A stretch of 8,464 bases of DNA, taken from assembly GCA_964342695.1 (NCBI GenBank), contig CAYFFV010000037.1, positions 1 through 8,464 of the forward strand, read 5' to 3'. Source of the DNA: CAYFFV01 sp964342695 (lineage in GTDB: Bacteria > Acidobacteriota > Vicinamibacteria > Vicinamibacterales > UBA8438). Under the pieces are notes generated by a model. It had not been told where the DNA came from, made no database searches, and was given only the letters and a program-made list of their open reading frames with translations. The position numbers were made by a program, and so were the translations under genes. Positions 1-6,501 of this stretch are shown one piece after another. Every line of letters begins with the position of its first letter. Positions within the stretch are counted from its first letter, which is position 1.

Positions 1-227
1 ACAACAACTATGTCGGAACCCGCGGTATCCGCATAATCGTTGGTACCCAAAACGCGAGCATCGGACCCCTCAACCGGACAAGCCTCTAACATGTCCAGCC
101 CTTTACCCTGAGGAACCCCTTCAAGGATGTCCAGCAAGACAACATCCGCTAATTCTTTGTCGGCAATACTTCTTGCCGCCGTTGCCCCAACATTACCAGA
201 ACCTATGACGCTTACTTTTCTATTCAC
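1..227 (-). CDS. mdh: Malate dehydrogenase, N-terminal part (cut by window edge)
   Basis: This is the first 75 codons of a NAD-dependent malate dehydrogenase of the LDH-like type, which interconverts malate and oxaloacetate in the cytoplasmic TCA cycle. The N-terminal Rossmann fold is visible: a glycine-rich GSGNVGAT loop at residues 9-16, then a beta strand ending in Asp33 (LLD), the acidic residue that normally binds the NAD ribose and argues against NADP. The segment GKGLDMLEA (about 41-49) is typical of this subfamily. The start is GTG at 227-225. An in-frame TAA lies immediately upstream, so no earlier start is possible, and a GGAG Shine-Dalgarno sits 9 bases before it. The catalytic His and substrate-binding Arg residues lie outside the window, so lactate dehydrogenase is not formally excluded, but the GSGNVGAT and GKGLDM pattern favours MDH. 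The gene is divergent from serA. Confidence 0.9.
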   Translation of the reverse strand, partial: MNRKVSVIGSGNVGATAARSIADKELADVVLLDILEGVPQGKGLDMLEACPVEGSDARVLGTNDYADTAGSDIVV

Positions 228-236
228 TTAACCCTG

Positions 237-240
237 CTCC
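237..240 (-). promoter_or_regulatory. Shine-Dalgarno of mdh
   Basis: GGAG on the minus strand lies 9 bases upstream of the GTG start at 227. Together with the in-frame stop codon directly before the GTG, it fixes the mdh start. Confidence 0.65.
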
Positions 241-337
241 CACTGAAAATTTATTTTACACACAACTCAAATCTCCAAACATCACAAAACTTTTTAGGTC
301 ACGTCCCTGACTTGCCCACATGATCTTCAACAGAAAA

Positions 338-357
338 TGTGGAAACCTTGTGGAAAA
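338..357. repeat. Tandem DnaA-box-like direct repeat
   Basis: Two direct copies begin at 338 (TGTGGAAAC) and 349 (TGTGGAAAA), exactly 11 bases apart, about one helical turn. On the minus strand the second reads TTTTCCACA, which fits the DnaA-box consensus TTWTNCACA. The first reads GTTTCCACA, one mismatch away. Two sites are far fewer than a normal oriC cluster, so a regulatory site or chance are both possible. Confidence 0.4.
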
Positions 358-404
358 ATATCCTTAACCCACACACCGGCCCGCATCAACAGGGACTTTC
401 TAGC

Positions 405-428
405 GATTTGCACCATCCTAGTGCGATC
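405..428. repeat. Imperfect inverted repeat upstream of serA
   Basis: GAT-TT-GCAC (405-413) and GTGC-G-ATC (421-428) face each other across a 7-base spacer, with a small asymmetric interruption in each arm. It lies just upstream of the possible serA -35 and could be an operator. The arms are short, so chance is possible. Confidence 0.25.
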
Positions 429-440
429 TCATATCAAACA

Positions 441-472
441 TTTACAACGAGACATTATACTGTATGTATAAA
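441..472 (+). promoter_or_regulatory. Probable serA promoter region
   Basis: TTTACA (441-446) resembles a sigma70 -35. Downstream, overlapping -10-like hexamers occur: TATACT (456-461), TATGTA (463-468) and TATAAA (467-472). No single pair has both good hexamers and ideal spacing: TTTACA to TATGTA is 16 bases, but that hexamer is poor, and TTTACA to TATAAA is 20. The region is the most promoter-like part of the serA upstream sequence, but the exact promoter is unresolved. Confidence 0.35.
455..471. repeat. 17-base palindrome overlapping the serA promoter (operator candidate)
   Basis: TTATAC (455-460) and GTATAA (466-471) are perfect 6-base inverted arms around a 5-base spacer. The palindrome covers the -10-like hexamers, where a dimeric repressor would block RNA polymerase. 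No protein is assigned to it. An AT-rich palindrome can also arise by chance. Confidence 0.35.
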
Positions 473-475
473 GGT

Positions 476-499
476 CGCTCGTTCAAAAATGAACCAGCG
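476..499 (+). promoter_or_regulatory. Hairpin in the serA 5' leader
   Basis: CGCT-C-GTTCA (476-485) can pair with TGAAC-C-AGCG (490-499) around an AAAA loop: nine base pairs interrupted by one C-C mismatch. It lies just after the -10-like hexamers, so it would form near the 5' end of the serA transcript or act as a DNA palindrome. What follows is AU-rich but has no clean U-run, so an intrinsic terminator is not supported. Confidence 0.4.
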
Positions 500-537
500 C
501 TATATTATTTAACCTACAATACCGAATAATTAATTTC

Positions 538-2133
538 ATGAAAATAGTTATCGCCGACGCACTTCCAGACTCTTCCTCAGAATTATTTCTTAATAATGGT
601 TGGGAGGTGGACGCCGAGACCGGTCGTCCCATCGAACAGCTAAAGCTCGCACTTAGCAATGCCGACGCACTAATGGTTCGCAGCGCTACTAAAGTGACGA
701 CTGAATTAATTTCAGCGGCGCCAAACCTAAAAGTAATAGCAAGAGCCGGAACAGGCGTTGACAACGTCGACCTCCAAGAAGCAAGTCGGCAGGGCATTCT
801 CGTCGTAAACGCTCCAGGGGTTAATAGCATTAGTGTCGCAGAACATACCTTTGCTTTGATTCTTACAGTGGCTCGCTCTATTGCAAGGGCTGATTTCACG
901 ATGAAAGAAGGCCGTTGGGAGAAGAAATCTTTTCAAGGCACAGAACTCCGTGGAAAGACTCTTGGCGTCATTGGACTTGGACGCATTGGCCAAGAAGTCG
1001 TTCGTCGTGCTCGAGCATTTGAAATGAATGTCGTTGCATACGACCCTTACATTTCTGAACAGGTCGCAAAAGGTTTACGGACGGAATTACTTTCACTCGA
1101 TCAAGTCTGCCAGCAATCTGACTTCATTACTCTCCATATTCCATCTACCAGTGGAACTGAAAACCTGTTTAATAAGAACCGCTTTGATCAATGCAAACAA
1201 GGCGTCTGCATCATCAACACCGCTCGCGGTTCACTGATTGACCAAGAAGCACTATTCGATGCCATAAAATCTGAGCAGGTCGCAGGAGCAGGATTGGATG
1301 TCTTTCCCACAGAACCACCAACGCACGAAAAACTTGTCCGGCTTCCACAGGTAGTCGCAACGCCGCATATCGCAGCATCCACAAAAGAAGCGCAGGAGTT
1401 GGTCGGAATAGAAACCGCGACCTGCGTTCACGATTTTCTCACTAATGGCATTGTTAGAAATGCCGTAAATTTTCCCTCAGTATCCCCCGAAGAATTCAGT
1501 CAGCTCCAGCCATATTCAGCATTAGCAGAACAGTTAGGCGACTGCCTCGCTCAGCTTGCCAGCGATCCAATTAAGGGCATCGGAATCCGATATTATGGAG
1601 AACTTGCCGGAACCAATCACGACATCCTCGTTGGAGCGGTTCTTGTTGGCCTCTTTAGAAGCAGTCTTTCATCTACCGTATCACTTGTTAACGCCCGATC
1701 GATCGCCGAGCAACGCGGGATTGAAATCATCGAATCCCATAGTTCTCGACCACGAAACTACACAAGTTTAATTTCTCTAAAGCTTATTACCGACTCTGGT
1801 GAAAGATGGGCAGAAGGAGCCGTATTTGAACCCGGAGAACCACGCCTTGTTCTCTTAGACGGCGTGGAGGTTGAAATTCCACTCTCAGGTTCGTTAGTCG
1901 TTATCAGAAACGACGATCAGCCTGGGGTAATTGGAGAGGTTGGCTCTATCTTTGGCGACCACAACCTTAATATTGCAACATTTGCACTTGGCAGAGGTCG
2001 TGCCGGTGCAATCGGTATTGTCAATATCCAGACTAACGGCGATGAACCTAACCTTGAGGTCGACAATAAACTCTTAAAAGCACTCAGAGACATTAAAGCC
2101 GTTCAGCAAGTAGATCTTGTCAAATTGAAGTAA
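538..2133 (+). CDS. serA: D-3-phosphoglycerate dehydrogenase
   Basis: This enzyme catalyses the first step of serine synthesis, NAD-dependent oxidation of 3-phosphoglycerate to 3-phosphohydroxypyruvate, in the cytoplasm. The 531-residue protein is the long type. The substrate-binding and NAD-binding domains span about 1-315, with the Rossmann motif GLGRIG at 146-151. The catalytic set is visible as Arg230 (NTARG), Glu259 (DVFPTEP) and His277 (ATPHIAA). An intervening allosteric-substrate-binding-type domain follows at about 318-450, and a C-terminal ACT domain at about 452-531 (NDDQPGVIGEVG), which in this family often mediates serine feedback inhibition. The length matches full-length type I enzymes. 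The ATG at 538 fits the family N-terminus (MKIVIAD), although no Shine-Dalgarno is visible upstream. It is first in the plus-strand gene run and divergent from mdh. Confidence 0.96.
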   Translation: MKIVIADALPDSSSELFLNNGWEVDAETGRPIEQLKLALSNADALMVRSATKVTTELISAAPNLKVIARAGTGVDNVDLQEASRQGILVVNAPGVNSISVAEHTFALILTVARSIARADFTMKEGRWEKKSFQGTELRGKTLGVIGLGRIGQEVVRRARAFEMNVVAYDPYISEQVAKGLRTELLSLDQVCQQSDFITLHIPSTSGTENLFNKNRFDQCKQGVCIINTARGSLIDQEALFDAIKSEQVAGAGLDVFPTEPPTHEKLVRLPQVVATPHIAASTKEAQELVGIETATCVHDFLTNGIVRNAVNFPSVSPEEFSQLQPYSALAEQLGDCLAQLASDPIKGIGIRYYGELAGTNHDILVGAVLVGLFRSSLSSTVSLVNARSIAEQRGIEIIESHSSRPRNYTSLISLKLITDSGERWAEGAVFEPGEPRLVLLDGVEVEIPLSGSLVVIRNDDQPGVIGEVGSIFGDHNLNIATFALGRGRAGAIGIVNIQTNGDEPNLEVDNKLLKALRDIKAVQQVDLVKLK

Positions 2134-2151
2134 CCGGTTTGAAACTATAAA
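2125..2151 (+). promoter_or_regulatory. Possible promoter ahead of kdsB
   Basis: TTGAAG (2125-2130) and TATAAA (2146-2151) are separated by 15 bases, slightly short for sigma70. They lie at the serA/kdsB junction. If used, transcription would begin roughly 14 bases before the preferred kdsB ATG and separate the Kdo genes from serA. Read-through from serA is equally possible. Confidence 0.25.
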
Positions 2152-2171
2152 AACGTTTGACGGCGCGAGGT

Positions 2172-2972
2172 ATGTTAGAATTCGCCGTGCGGCCTGAAAC
2201 GCCACAGAAAGAGATCGACCACTCACCCTCAGCCCCAACTATCGCCATCATCCCTGCTCGCTATCATTCAAGTCGCCTGCCGGGAAAGCCTTTGGCAGAC
2301 ATCAACGGCCGCACAATGGTCGAGCACGTTTATCGCAGGGCTAGCATGGCAAAGTCGATTGACGATCTTCTTGTCGCCACAGACGACCTGCGTATCCACA
2401 AAGCCGTCACTGCGTTTGGGGGTAACGTAACAATGACTTCGGTCGACCACTTAACCGGAACGGACCGTCTAGCAGAGGTATCAGCTACTCTTTCATGCGA
2501 AACAATTGTTAACGTTCAAGCAGACGAGCCTCTCATTGCACCTGATAACATCGATTTAATTGTTAAAGCGCTAAATGAAAATCGGAACGTCTCTGTTTCT
2601 ACGTTAAGGTGCCCTATAAGCTCGTCTAAAGAATTCTTAGATAAAAATGTCGTTAAAGTCGTCGTTGACTCTTCGGGGCTTGCTCTCTATTTTTCGAGAG
2701 CGCCAATCCCATTTACCGATGCTCCAGAACTTACAGAGACACCCACTCTGTACAAACATATTGGCCTATATGCCTACCGCCGTTCGTTCTTGATTGAACT
2801 AGCCAATCTAAGTCGGAAACCTCTCGAACAGACCGAACGGCTTGAGCAATTACGAGTGCTTGAATATGGCCACAAAATACAAACAATTGAAACCACGAAA
2901 GATTCCGTCGGCGTTGATACTCCGGAGGATTTAACTCGTGTCCGTCAGATAGTCACTTCCGGAGTCGAATAA
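2172..2972 (+). CDS. kdsB: 3-deoxy-manno-octulosonate cytidylyltransferase (CMP-Kdo synthetase)
   Basis: KdsB activates Kdo with CTP to CMP-Kdo plus pyrophosphate, the donor for LPS inner-core assembly. Numbered from the ATG at 2172 (266 residues), the nucleotide-binding motif PARYHSSRLPGKPL lies at about 28-41. It is followed by ATDD, TGTDRLAE, the metal-site segment NVQADEP at about 114-120, YFSRAPIPF, KHIGLYAYRR, LEQLRVLE and the C-terminal VDTPEDL, all family hallmarks. The start is uncertain: TTG 2157, ATG 2172 and GTG 2187 are all open. ATG 2172 is chosen as the only ATG, although the nearby GAGG lies too close to be a good ribosome site. Any of these starts leaves a roughly 17-27 residue extension compared with typical KdsB of about 250 residues. 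The gene overlaps pyrG by one base (TAATG). Confidence 0.94.
   Translation: MLEFAVRPETPQKEIDHSPSAPTIAIIPARYHSSRLPGKPLADINGRTMVEHVYRRASMAKSIDDLLVATDDLRIHKAVTAFGGNVTMTSVDHLTGTDRLAEVSATLSCETIVNVQADEPLIAPDNIDLIVKALNENRNVSVSTLRCPISSSKEFLDKNVVKVVVDSSGLALYFSRAPIPFTDAPELTETPTLYKHIGLYAYRRSFLIELANLSRKPLEQTERLEQLRVLEYGHKIQTIETTKDSVGVDTPEDLTRVRQIVTSGVE
2961..2964 (+). promoter_or_regulatory. Shine-Dalgarno of pyrG
   Basis: GGAG ends 7 bases before the pyrG ATG at 2972, inside the 3' end of kdsB. With the TAATG overlap it supports coupled translation of kdsB and pyrG and fixes the pyrG start. Confidence 0.7.
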
Positions 2973-4612
2973 TGTCAGAGCCTGTTTACAATTTAGATAA
3001 TCGAGCTGTTAAGTATATTTTTGTTACCGGAGGAGTAGTCTCCTCCTTAGGAAAAGGCTTGGCTGCCGCCTCCATCGGATGTCTTCTTGAAGGCCACGGC
3101 TATCGTGTGACCCTACAAAAACTCGATCCATATGTAAATGTAGATCCCGGTACAATGAGTCCGTATCAACATGGTGAAGTTTACGTGACTGAGGATGGTG
3201 CTGAAACGGATTTAGACCTCGGACACTACGAACGTTTCACCAACACAGTCACAACGCAGAATCACAACTGGACTACCGGAAAAATATACCAAGCCGTTAT
3301 CCAAAAAGAACGCAGGGGAGACTACCTCGGCCGTACTGTCCAAGTCATCCCCCACATCACTAACGAAATCAAAGATGGGTTACGAGCGGTAAGCAAGGAT
3401 GTCGATATTGTCCTCGTTGAAATTGGAGGAACCGTAGGCGACATAGAAAGCCAACCCTTCTTGGAGGCAATCAGACAATTTAGGCGCGACATAGGCCGCG
3501 AGAACACTCTATATATTCATCTGACCCTTGTCCCGTTTATTGCCACGTCCGGTGAACTAAAAACAAAACCCACCCAGCACAGTGTCCGCGATTTAAGGTC
3601 TATTGGAATTCAGCCCGACATTCTTCTTTGTCGTACAGACCGAGTTCTTCCAGATGAACTTCGAAGTAAAATCGCACTTTTTTGTGATGTCGACGAACAA
3701 GTTGTTGTAACCGCGAAAGACGTTGATACTATTTACGAGGTTCCACTCGCACTCGAAGAACAGGGACTTGACAAGAGCATCCTGTCATTAATGGGCCTAA
3801 AAGATGAATCCTCTTCTAAATTAGAAAAGTGGCATGATCTTGTAGCCCGCATTAAAAACCCAAACAATGAGATAACTATTCATGTCGTTGGAAAATACGT
3901 TGGCTACGAAGATTCTTACAAGAGTCTAAATGAAGCACTCTTTCATGGCGGCTTCCATCACGATATCAACGTCAAAATCAACTGGATAGAGGCCGAAGCA
4001 CTCGAGAGACCAGGACACGAAGAGCTTCTATCCGAGGCAAACGGAATACTTGTCCCAGGTGGTTTTGGCGACCGAGGAAGCAGAGGAATGATGGCGGCTG
4101 CAAGATTTGCAAGAGAACGAAATGTGCCCTATTTCGGAATCTGTTATGGATTTCAATGGGCCGCGGTAGAATTTGCCAGAAACGTCTGCCGACTTGAGGG
4201 TGCTGACTCTACTGAATGCGATGAAAACACTCCATATAAAATCATATACAAGCTACGAGATTTACTCGGCGTCGACGATTTGGGGGGAACAATGCGACTC
4301 GGGTCATACCCTTGCGAATTGGAAAAAGAGACGCTCGCCTACAAACTTTACGGCAAAGTGGAAATCCACGAACGACATCGCCATCGGTATGAGTTTAACC
4401 GCGAATATGAATCGCAACTAACCGCAAAAGGGCTTCGGATTTCAGGACGCTCACCCGACGGAAAATTCGTAGAAGTTCTTGAACTACCAGGACACCCTTG
4501 GTTTCTTGCTGTCCAGTTCCATCCCGAGTTTCAATCTAAACCCCTTCACCCCCACCCATTATTCTCTGATTTTGTAAGAGCTAGCTATGAGCACGGAAAA
4601 CTCTCAGAGTAA
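2972..4612 (+). CDS. pyrG: CTP synthase (glutamine-hydrolysing)
   Basis: CTP synthase converts UTP to CTP using ATP and ammonia from glutamine, the last step of pyrimidine nucleotide synthesis. The 546-residue length is normal. The N-terminal synthase domain (about 12-280) begins with KYIFVTGG and a P-loop-like GGVVSSLGKG (20-29, Lys28), followed by DPYVNVDPGTMSP and the HYERF and IGGTVGDIES segments. The C-terminal class I glutamine amidotransferase domain (about 300-540) has the oxyanion segment PGGFGDRG, nucleophile Cys391 in GICYGFQ, and His517/Glu519 in QFHPEF. The complete triad predicts an active glutaminase. The nucleophile elbow differs from the usual GICLGMQ. Its placement between kdsB and kdsA suits CTP supply for CMP-Kdo. 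A GGAG and a TAATG junction support the start. Confidence 0.98.
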   Translation: MSEPVYNLDNRAVKYIFVTGGVVSSLGKGLAAASIGCLLEGHGYRVTLQKLDPYVNVDPGTMSPYQHGEVYVTEDGAETDLDLGHYERFTNTVTTQNHNWTTGKIYQAVIQKERRGDYLGRTVQVIPHITNEIKDGLRAVSKDVDIVLVEIGGTVGDIESQPFLEAIRQFRRDIGRENTLYIHLTLVPFIATSGELKTKPTQHSVRDLRSIGIQPDILLCRTDRVLPDELRSKIALFCDVDEQVVVTAKDVDTIYEVPLALEEQGLDKSILSLMGLKDESSSKLEKWHDLVARIKNPNNEITIHVVGKYVGYEDSYKSLNEALFHGGFHHDINVKINWIEAEALERPGHEELLSEANGILVPGGFGDRGSRGMMAAARFARERNVPYFGICYGFQWAAVEFARNVCRLEGADSTECDENTPYKIIYKLRDLLGVDDLGGTMRLGSYPCELEKETLAYKLYGKVEIHERHRHRYEFNREYESQLTAKGLRISGRSPDGKFVEVLELPGHPWFLAVQFHPEFQSKPLHPHPLFSDFVRASYEHGKLSE

Positions 4613-4644
4613 CAGTTGAGTAAGGCTAATCCCATGCTACCGTC

Positions 4645-4650
4645 TATAAT
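4645..4650 (+). promoter_or_regulatory. Consensus -10 hexamer abutting kdsA
   Basis: A perfect TATAAT lies immediately before the GTG at 4651 in the 38-base pyrG/kdsA gap. No good -35 is found 16-18 bases upstream; TTGAGT at 4616-4621 is 23 bases away. There is no extended TGn element. If active, transcription would start near 4657, at a second in-frame GTG. Confidence 0.35.
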
Positions 4651-5502
4651 GTGAAAGTGACTAACATAAATGCAGGCAACATTATTATCGGCCCAGGACA
4701 CCCTATGGTTCTCATCGCTGGTCCATGCGTGATAGAAAGTGAAGACCACGCGCACTCCCTCGCTCACAAAATCAGAGAAATCGCCGCCAAAACAAAATAT
4801 CCCTTCGTATTCAAAGCCTCTTTTGACAAAGCAAACCGCACTTCAATTCATTCGTTCCGCGGTCCAGGAATTAAGGAAGGCATACGAATCCTTGGCGACA
4901 TCAAAAAAGAGCACGATCTTCCAATACTTACCGACATTCACGAACCTCGACATGCTGAAATTGCAGCGGCAGCAGTCGATGTGCTCCAAATACCAGCTTT
5001 CCTCTGTCGTCAGACAGATCTCTTAACCGCGGCAAGCGAGACCGGTAAGACTTTAAACATAAAAAAAGGTCAATTTCTCGCTCCACTTGATCTACGGCAT
5101 GTTATTAACAAAATCACCGAAGCGGGAAACAACAATCTATTGATTACCGAACGTGGGACCTCTTTTGGATACAACAATCTCGTGGTGGACATCCGTTCTC
5201 TCCCGATTCTTCGAACTTTTGGCTTTCCCGTAATCTTTGATGTCACCCACAGCCTCCAACTTCCCGGAGCCGGTGACGGCGTGACCGCAGGACAGGCCGA
5301 ATTCATTGATCCTCTTGCATCAGCCGGTGTCGCCGCAGGAATAGATGGAGTATTCATGGAAGTCCACGAGGATCCCAAATCCGCAAAGAGTGATGGCCAA
5401 AATGCTCTGGCACTTGACAAACTTGAGCCTCTTTTAAAAAAACTAAGCCTGATTAACAATGCCGTAAAAACCTATGAAGACGAAACGGAAGTTACAGATT
5501 AA
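4651..5502 (+). CDS. kdsA: 2-dehydro-3-deoxyphosphooctonate aldolase (Kdo-8-phosphate synthase)
   Basis: KdsA condenses arabinose-5-phosphate with phosphoenolpyruvate to Kdo-8-phosphate in the cytoplasm. The 283-residue protein has the TIM-barrel family signatures: AGPCVIES at 23-30, KASFDKANRTS at 55-65, GPGI, LTDIHEP, VLQIPAFLCRQTDLL, KKGQFLAP, ITERGTSFGYNNLVVD, FDVTHSLQ and SDGQ. Cys26, His200, Glu237 and Asp248 match the Cys11, His185, Glu222 and Asp233 metal ligands of the Aquifex enzyme at a constant offset of 15, so this is predicted to be the metal-dependent class rather than the E. coli metal-free class, which has Asn at the first position. The start is GTG 4651 (in-frame stop at 4627); GTG 4657 is an alternative. 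No Shine-Dalgarno is visible. The stop overlaps kdsD (TAATG). Confidence 0.96.
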   Translation: MKVTNINAGNIIIGPGHPMVLIAGPCVIESEDHAHSLAHKIREIAAKTKYPFVFKASFDKANRTSIHSFRGPGIKEGIRILGDIKKEHDLPILTDIHEPRHAEIAAAAVDVLQIPAFLCRQTDLLTAASETGKTLNIKKGQFLAPLDLRHVINKITEAGNNNLLITERGTSFGYNNLVVDIRSLPILRTFGFPVIFDVTHSLQLPGAGDGVTAGQAEFIDPLASAGVAAGIDGVFMEVHEDPKSAKSDGQNALALDKLEPLLKKLSLINNAVKTYEDETEVTD

Positions 5503-6482
5503 TGACTCCTAGTAAAGAAACCAAGATTGATCTCGACCTTGCGAAGCGGGTTCTTGACATTGAATCCAAAGCCGTCGAGGCACTCGTTCACCGAGTGGAT
5601 CACCTATTCGTAAAAGCGGTAGAGCTACTTGCCAGTTGCTCTGGTCGAGTAATTGTTACAGGTATGGGAAAATCTGGAATTATTTGTAGAAAGATTGCGG
5701 CAACATTTTCCAGCACTGGAACTGCAGCGTATTTCGTTCACCCAGCGGAAGCAGTCCACGGAGATTTAGGCGCAATTAGATCTGACGACCTCCTAGTCGC
5801 ACTTTCCTACAGTGGAGAAACCCCAGAACTTCTTAGGCTACTTGAGACGATCAGACGTTTGGGAGCAAAAATTATTGCCATTACAGGAAATCCATCCAGT
5901 CCTTTAGGGAAATCTGCTGACGTTACATTGGATTGCCACGTCGATAACGAGGCCTGCCCTCTCAACCTAGCCCCAACGGCAAGCACAACAGCAGCGCTAG
6001 CCCTAGGAGACGCTCTGGCAATGACACTACTAAGACGCAAGGGTTTTAGAGAGGAAGATTTTGCAAACCTGCATCCTGGCGGCAGCCTTGGAAAACGTCT
6101 TTTGAGAGTTGATCGGCTCATGCATTCTGGATCTAAATTACCCATCGTACAACCGACCACAAACTTTTCAGACGTGCTCTCCACCATTTCTAAAATGCAA
6201 CTCGGCATGACGTGCGTGACGGACGAAAACGGCGACCTCTTAGGAGTCATAACAGACGGCGACGTTCGTCGCGCGATTCTAAACACCGAAGATACTAGAG
6301 ACCTTACGGCCGACGCCATCATGAGCTCAAATCCTATGACCATTCAGGACTCGACTCTCGCAGCTGAAGCACTGCATGTCCTTGAAAACAAGCGAGTGAC
6401 ATCCCTTATCGTTTTAGACGAGAACCGTTCTGTTGTTGGCGTTCTTCACCTTCATGATTTATGGCGGACCGAATTATTTTAA
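5502..6482 (+). CDS. kdsD: D-arabinose-5-phosphate isomerase (SIS plus two CBS domains)
   Basis: KdsD interconverts ribulose-5-phosphate and arabinose-5-phosphate, the entry step to Kdo. The 326-residue protein has the standard build: an N-terminal SIS sugar-isomerase domain (about 40-180) with TGMGKSG at 53-59, HPAEAVHGDLG at 80-90, SYSGET at 102-107 and ACPLNLAPTAST, then FANLHPGGSLGKRL at 187-199, then two CBS domains (about 205-260 and 272-324, each near an LGV or VGV motif). Lys57, Glu109, Glu150 and His191 correspond, at an offset of 2, to the E. coli active-site positions Lys59, Glu111, Glu152 and His193. KpsF and GutQ paralogues share this fold; adjacency to kdsA and the absence of capsule or glucitol genes favour KdsD. 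The start ATG overlaps the kdsA stop by one base, with GGAAG (5487-5491) 10 bases upstream. Confidence 0.93.
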   Translation: MTPSKETKIDLDLAKRVLDIESKAVEALVHRVDHLFVKAVELLASCSGRVIVTGMGKSGIICRKIAATFSSTGTAAYFVHPAEAVHGDLGAIRSDDLLVALSYSGETPELLRLLETIRRLGAKIIAITGNPSSPLGKSADVTLDCHVDNEACPLNLAPTASTTAALALGDALAMTLLRRKGFREEDFANLHPGGSLGKRLLRVDRLMHSGSKLPIVQPTTNFSDVLSTISKMQLGMTCVTDENGDLLGVITDGDVRRAILNTEDTRDLTADAIMSSNPMTIQDSTLAAEALHVLENKRVTSLIVLDENRSVVGVLHLHDLWRTELF

Positions 6483-6501
6483 TCCACTTGTTTTCTATTT
6501 T

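Larger units (their letters stand above)
228..537. other. Divergent intergenic region between mdh and serA
   Basis: This is about 310 bases with no credible gene on either strand. It must contain the promoters for mdh (leftward) and serA (rightward). The mdh side has an AT-rich stretch near 245-265 but no convincing -35/-10 pair. The middle holds two direct copies of TGTGGAAA. The serA side holds three inverted repeats (405-428, 455-471, 476-499) and AT-rich -10-like hexamers. No tRNA, riboswitch or CRISPR pattern was recognised. Confidence 0.8.

Noticed and set aside
460..475. LexA-like box CTGTATGTATA near the serA promoter
   Set aside because: The left half resembles an E. coli SOS box but the required CAG at the right end is missing, and LexA sites differ between phyla.
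489..512. Seven-codon leader ORF (MNQRYII) before serA
   Set aside because: It has no properly spaced ribosome site, no serine or other regulatory codon run, and its start lies in the hairpin; short frames like this are frequent by chance.
483..899. 138-codon minus-strand frame overlapping the start of serA
   Set aside because: It is antisense to conserved SerA sequence, its composition is unlike a real protein, and it shows no family motif.
4739..5026. 95-codon plus-strand frame in another phase within kdsA
   Set aside because: It is lysine, threonine and serine-rich noise across highly conserved KdsA segments, with no start signal.
5807..6343. 178-codon open frame on the minus strand inside kdsD
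   Set aside because: It lies wholly antisense to a gene with full SIS and CBS motifs, has no recognisable domain, and is explained by codon bias of the real gene.
6433..6501. Longer LapB start at TTG 6433
   Set aside because: It would overlap kdsD by 50 bases and put 23 residues before the membrane helix; ATG 6502 gives the normal LapB layout.
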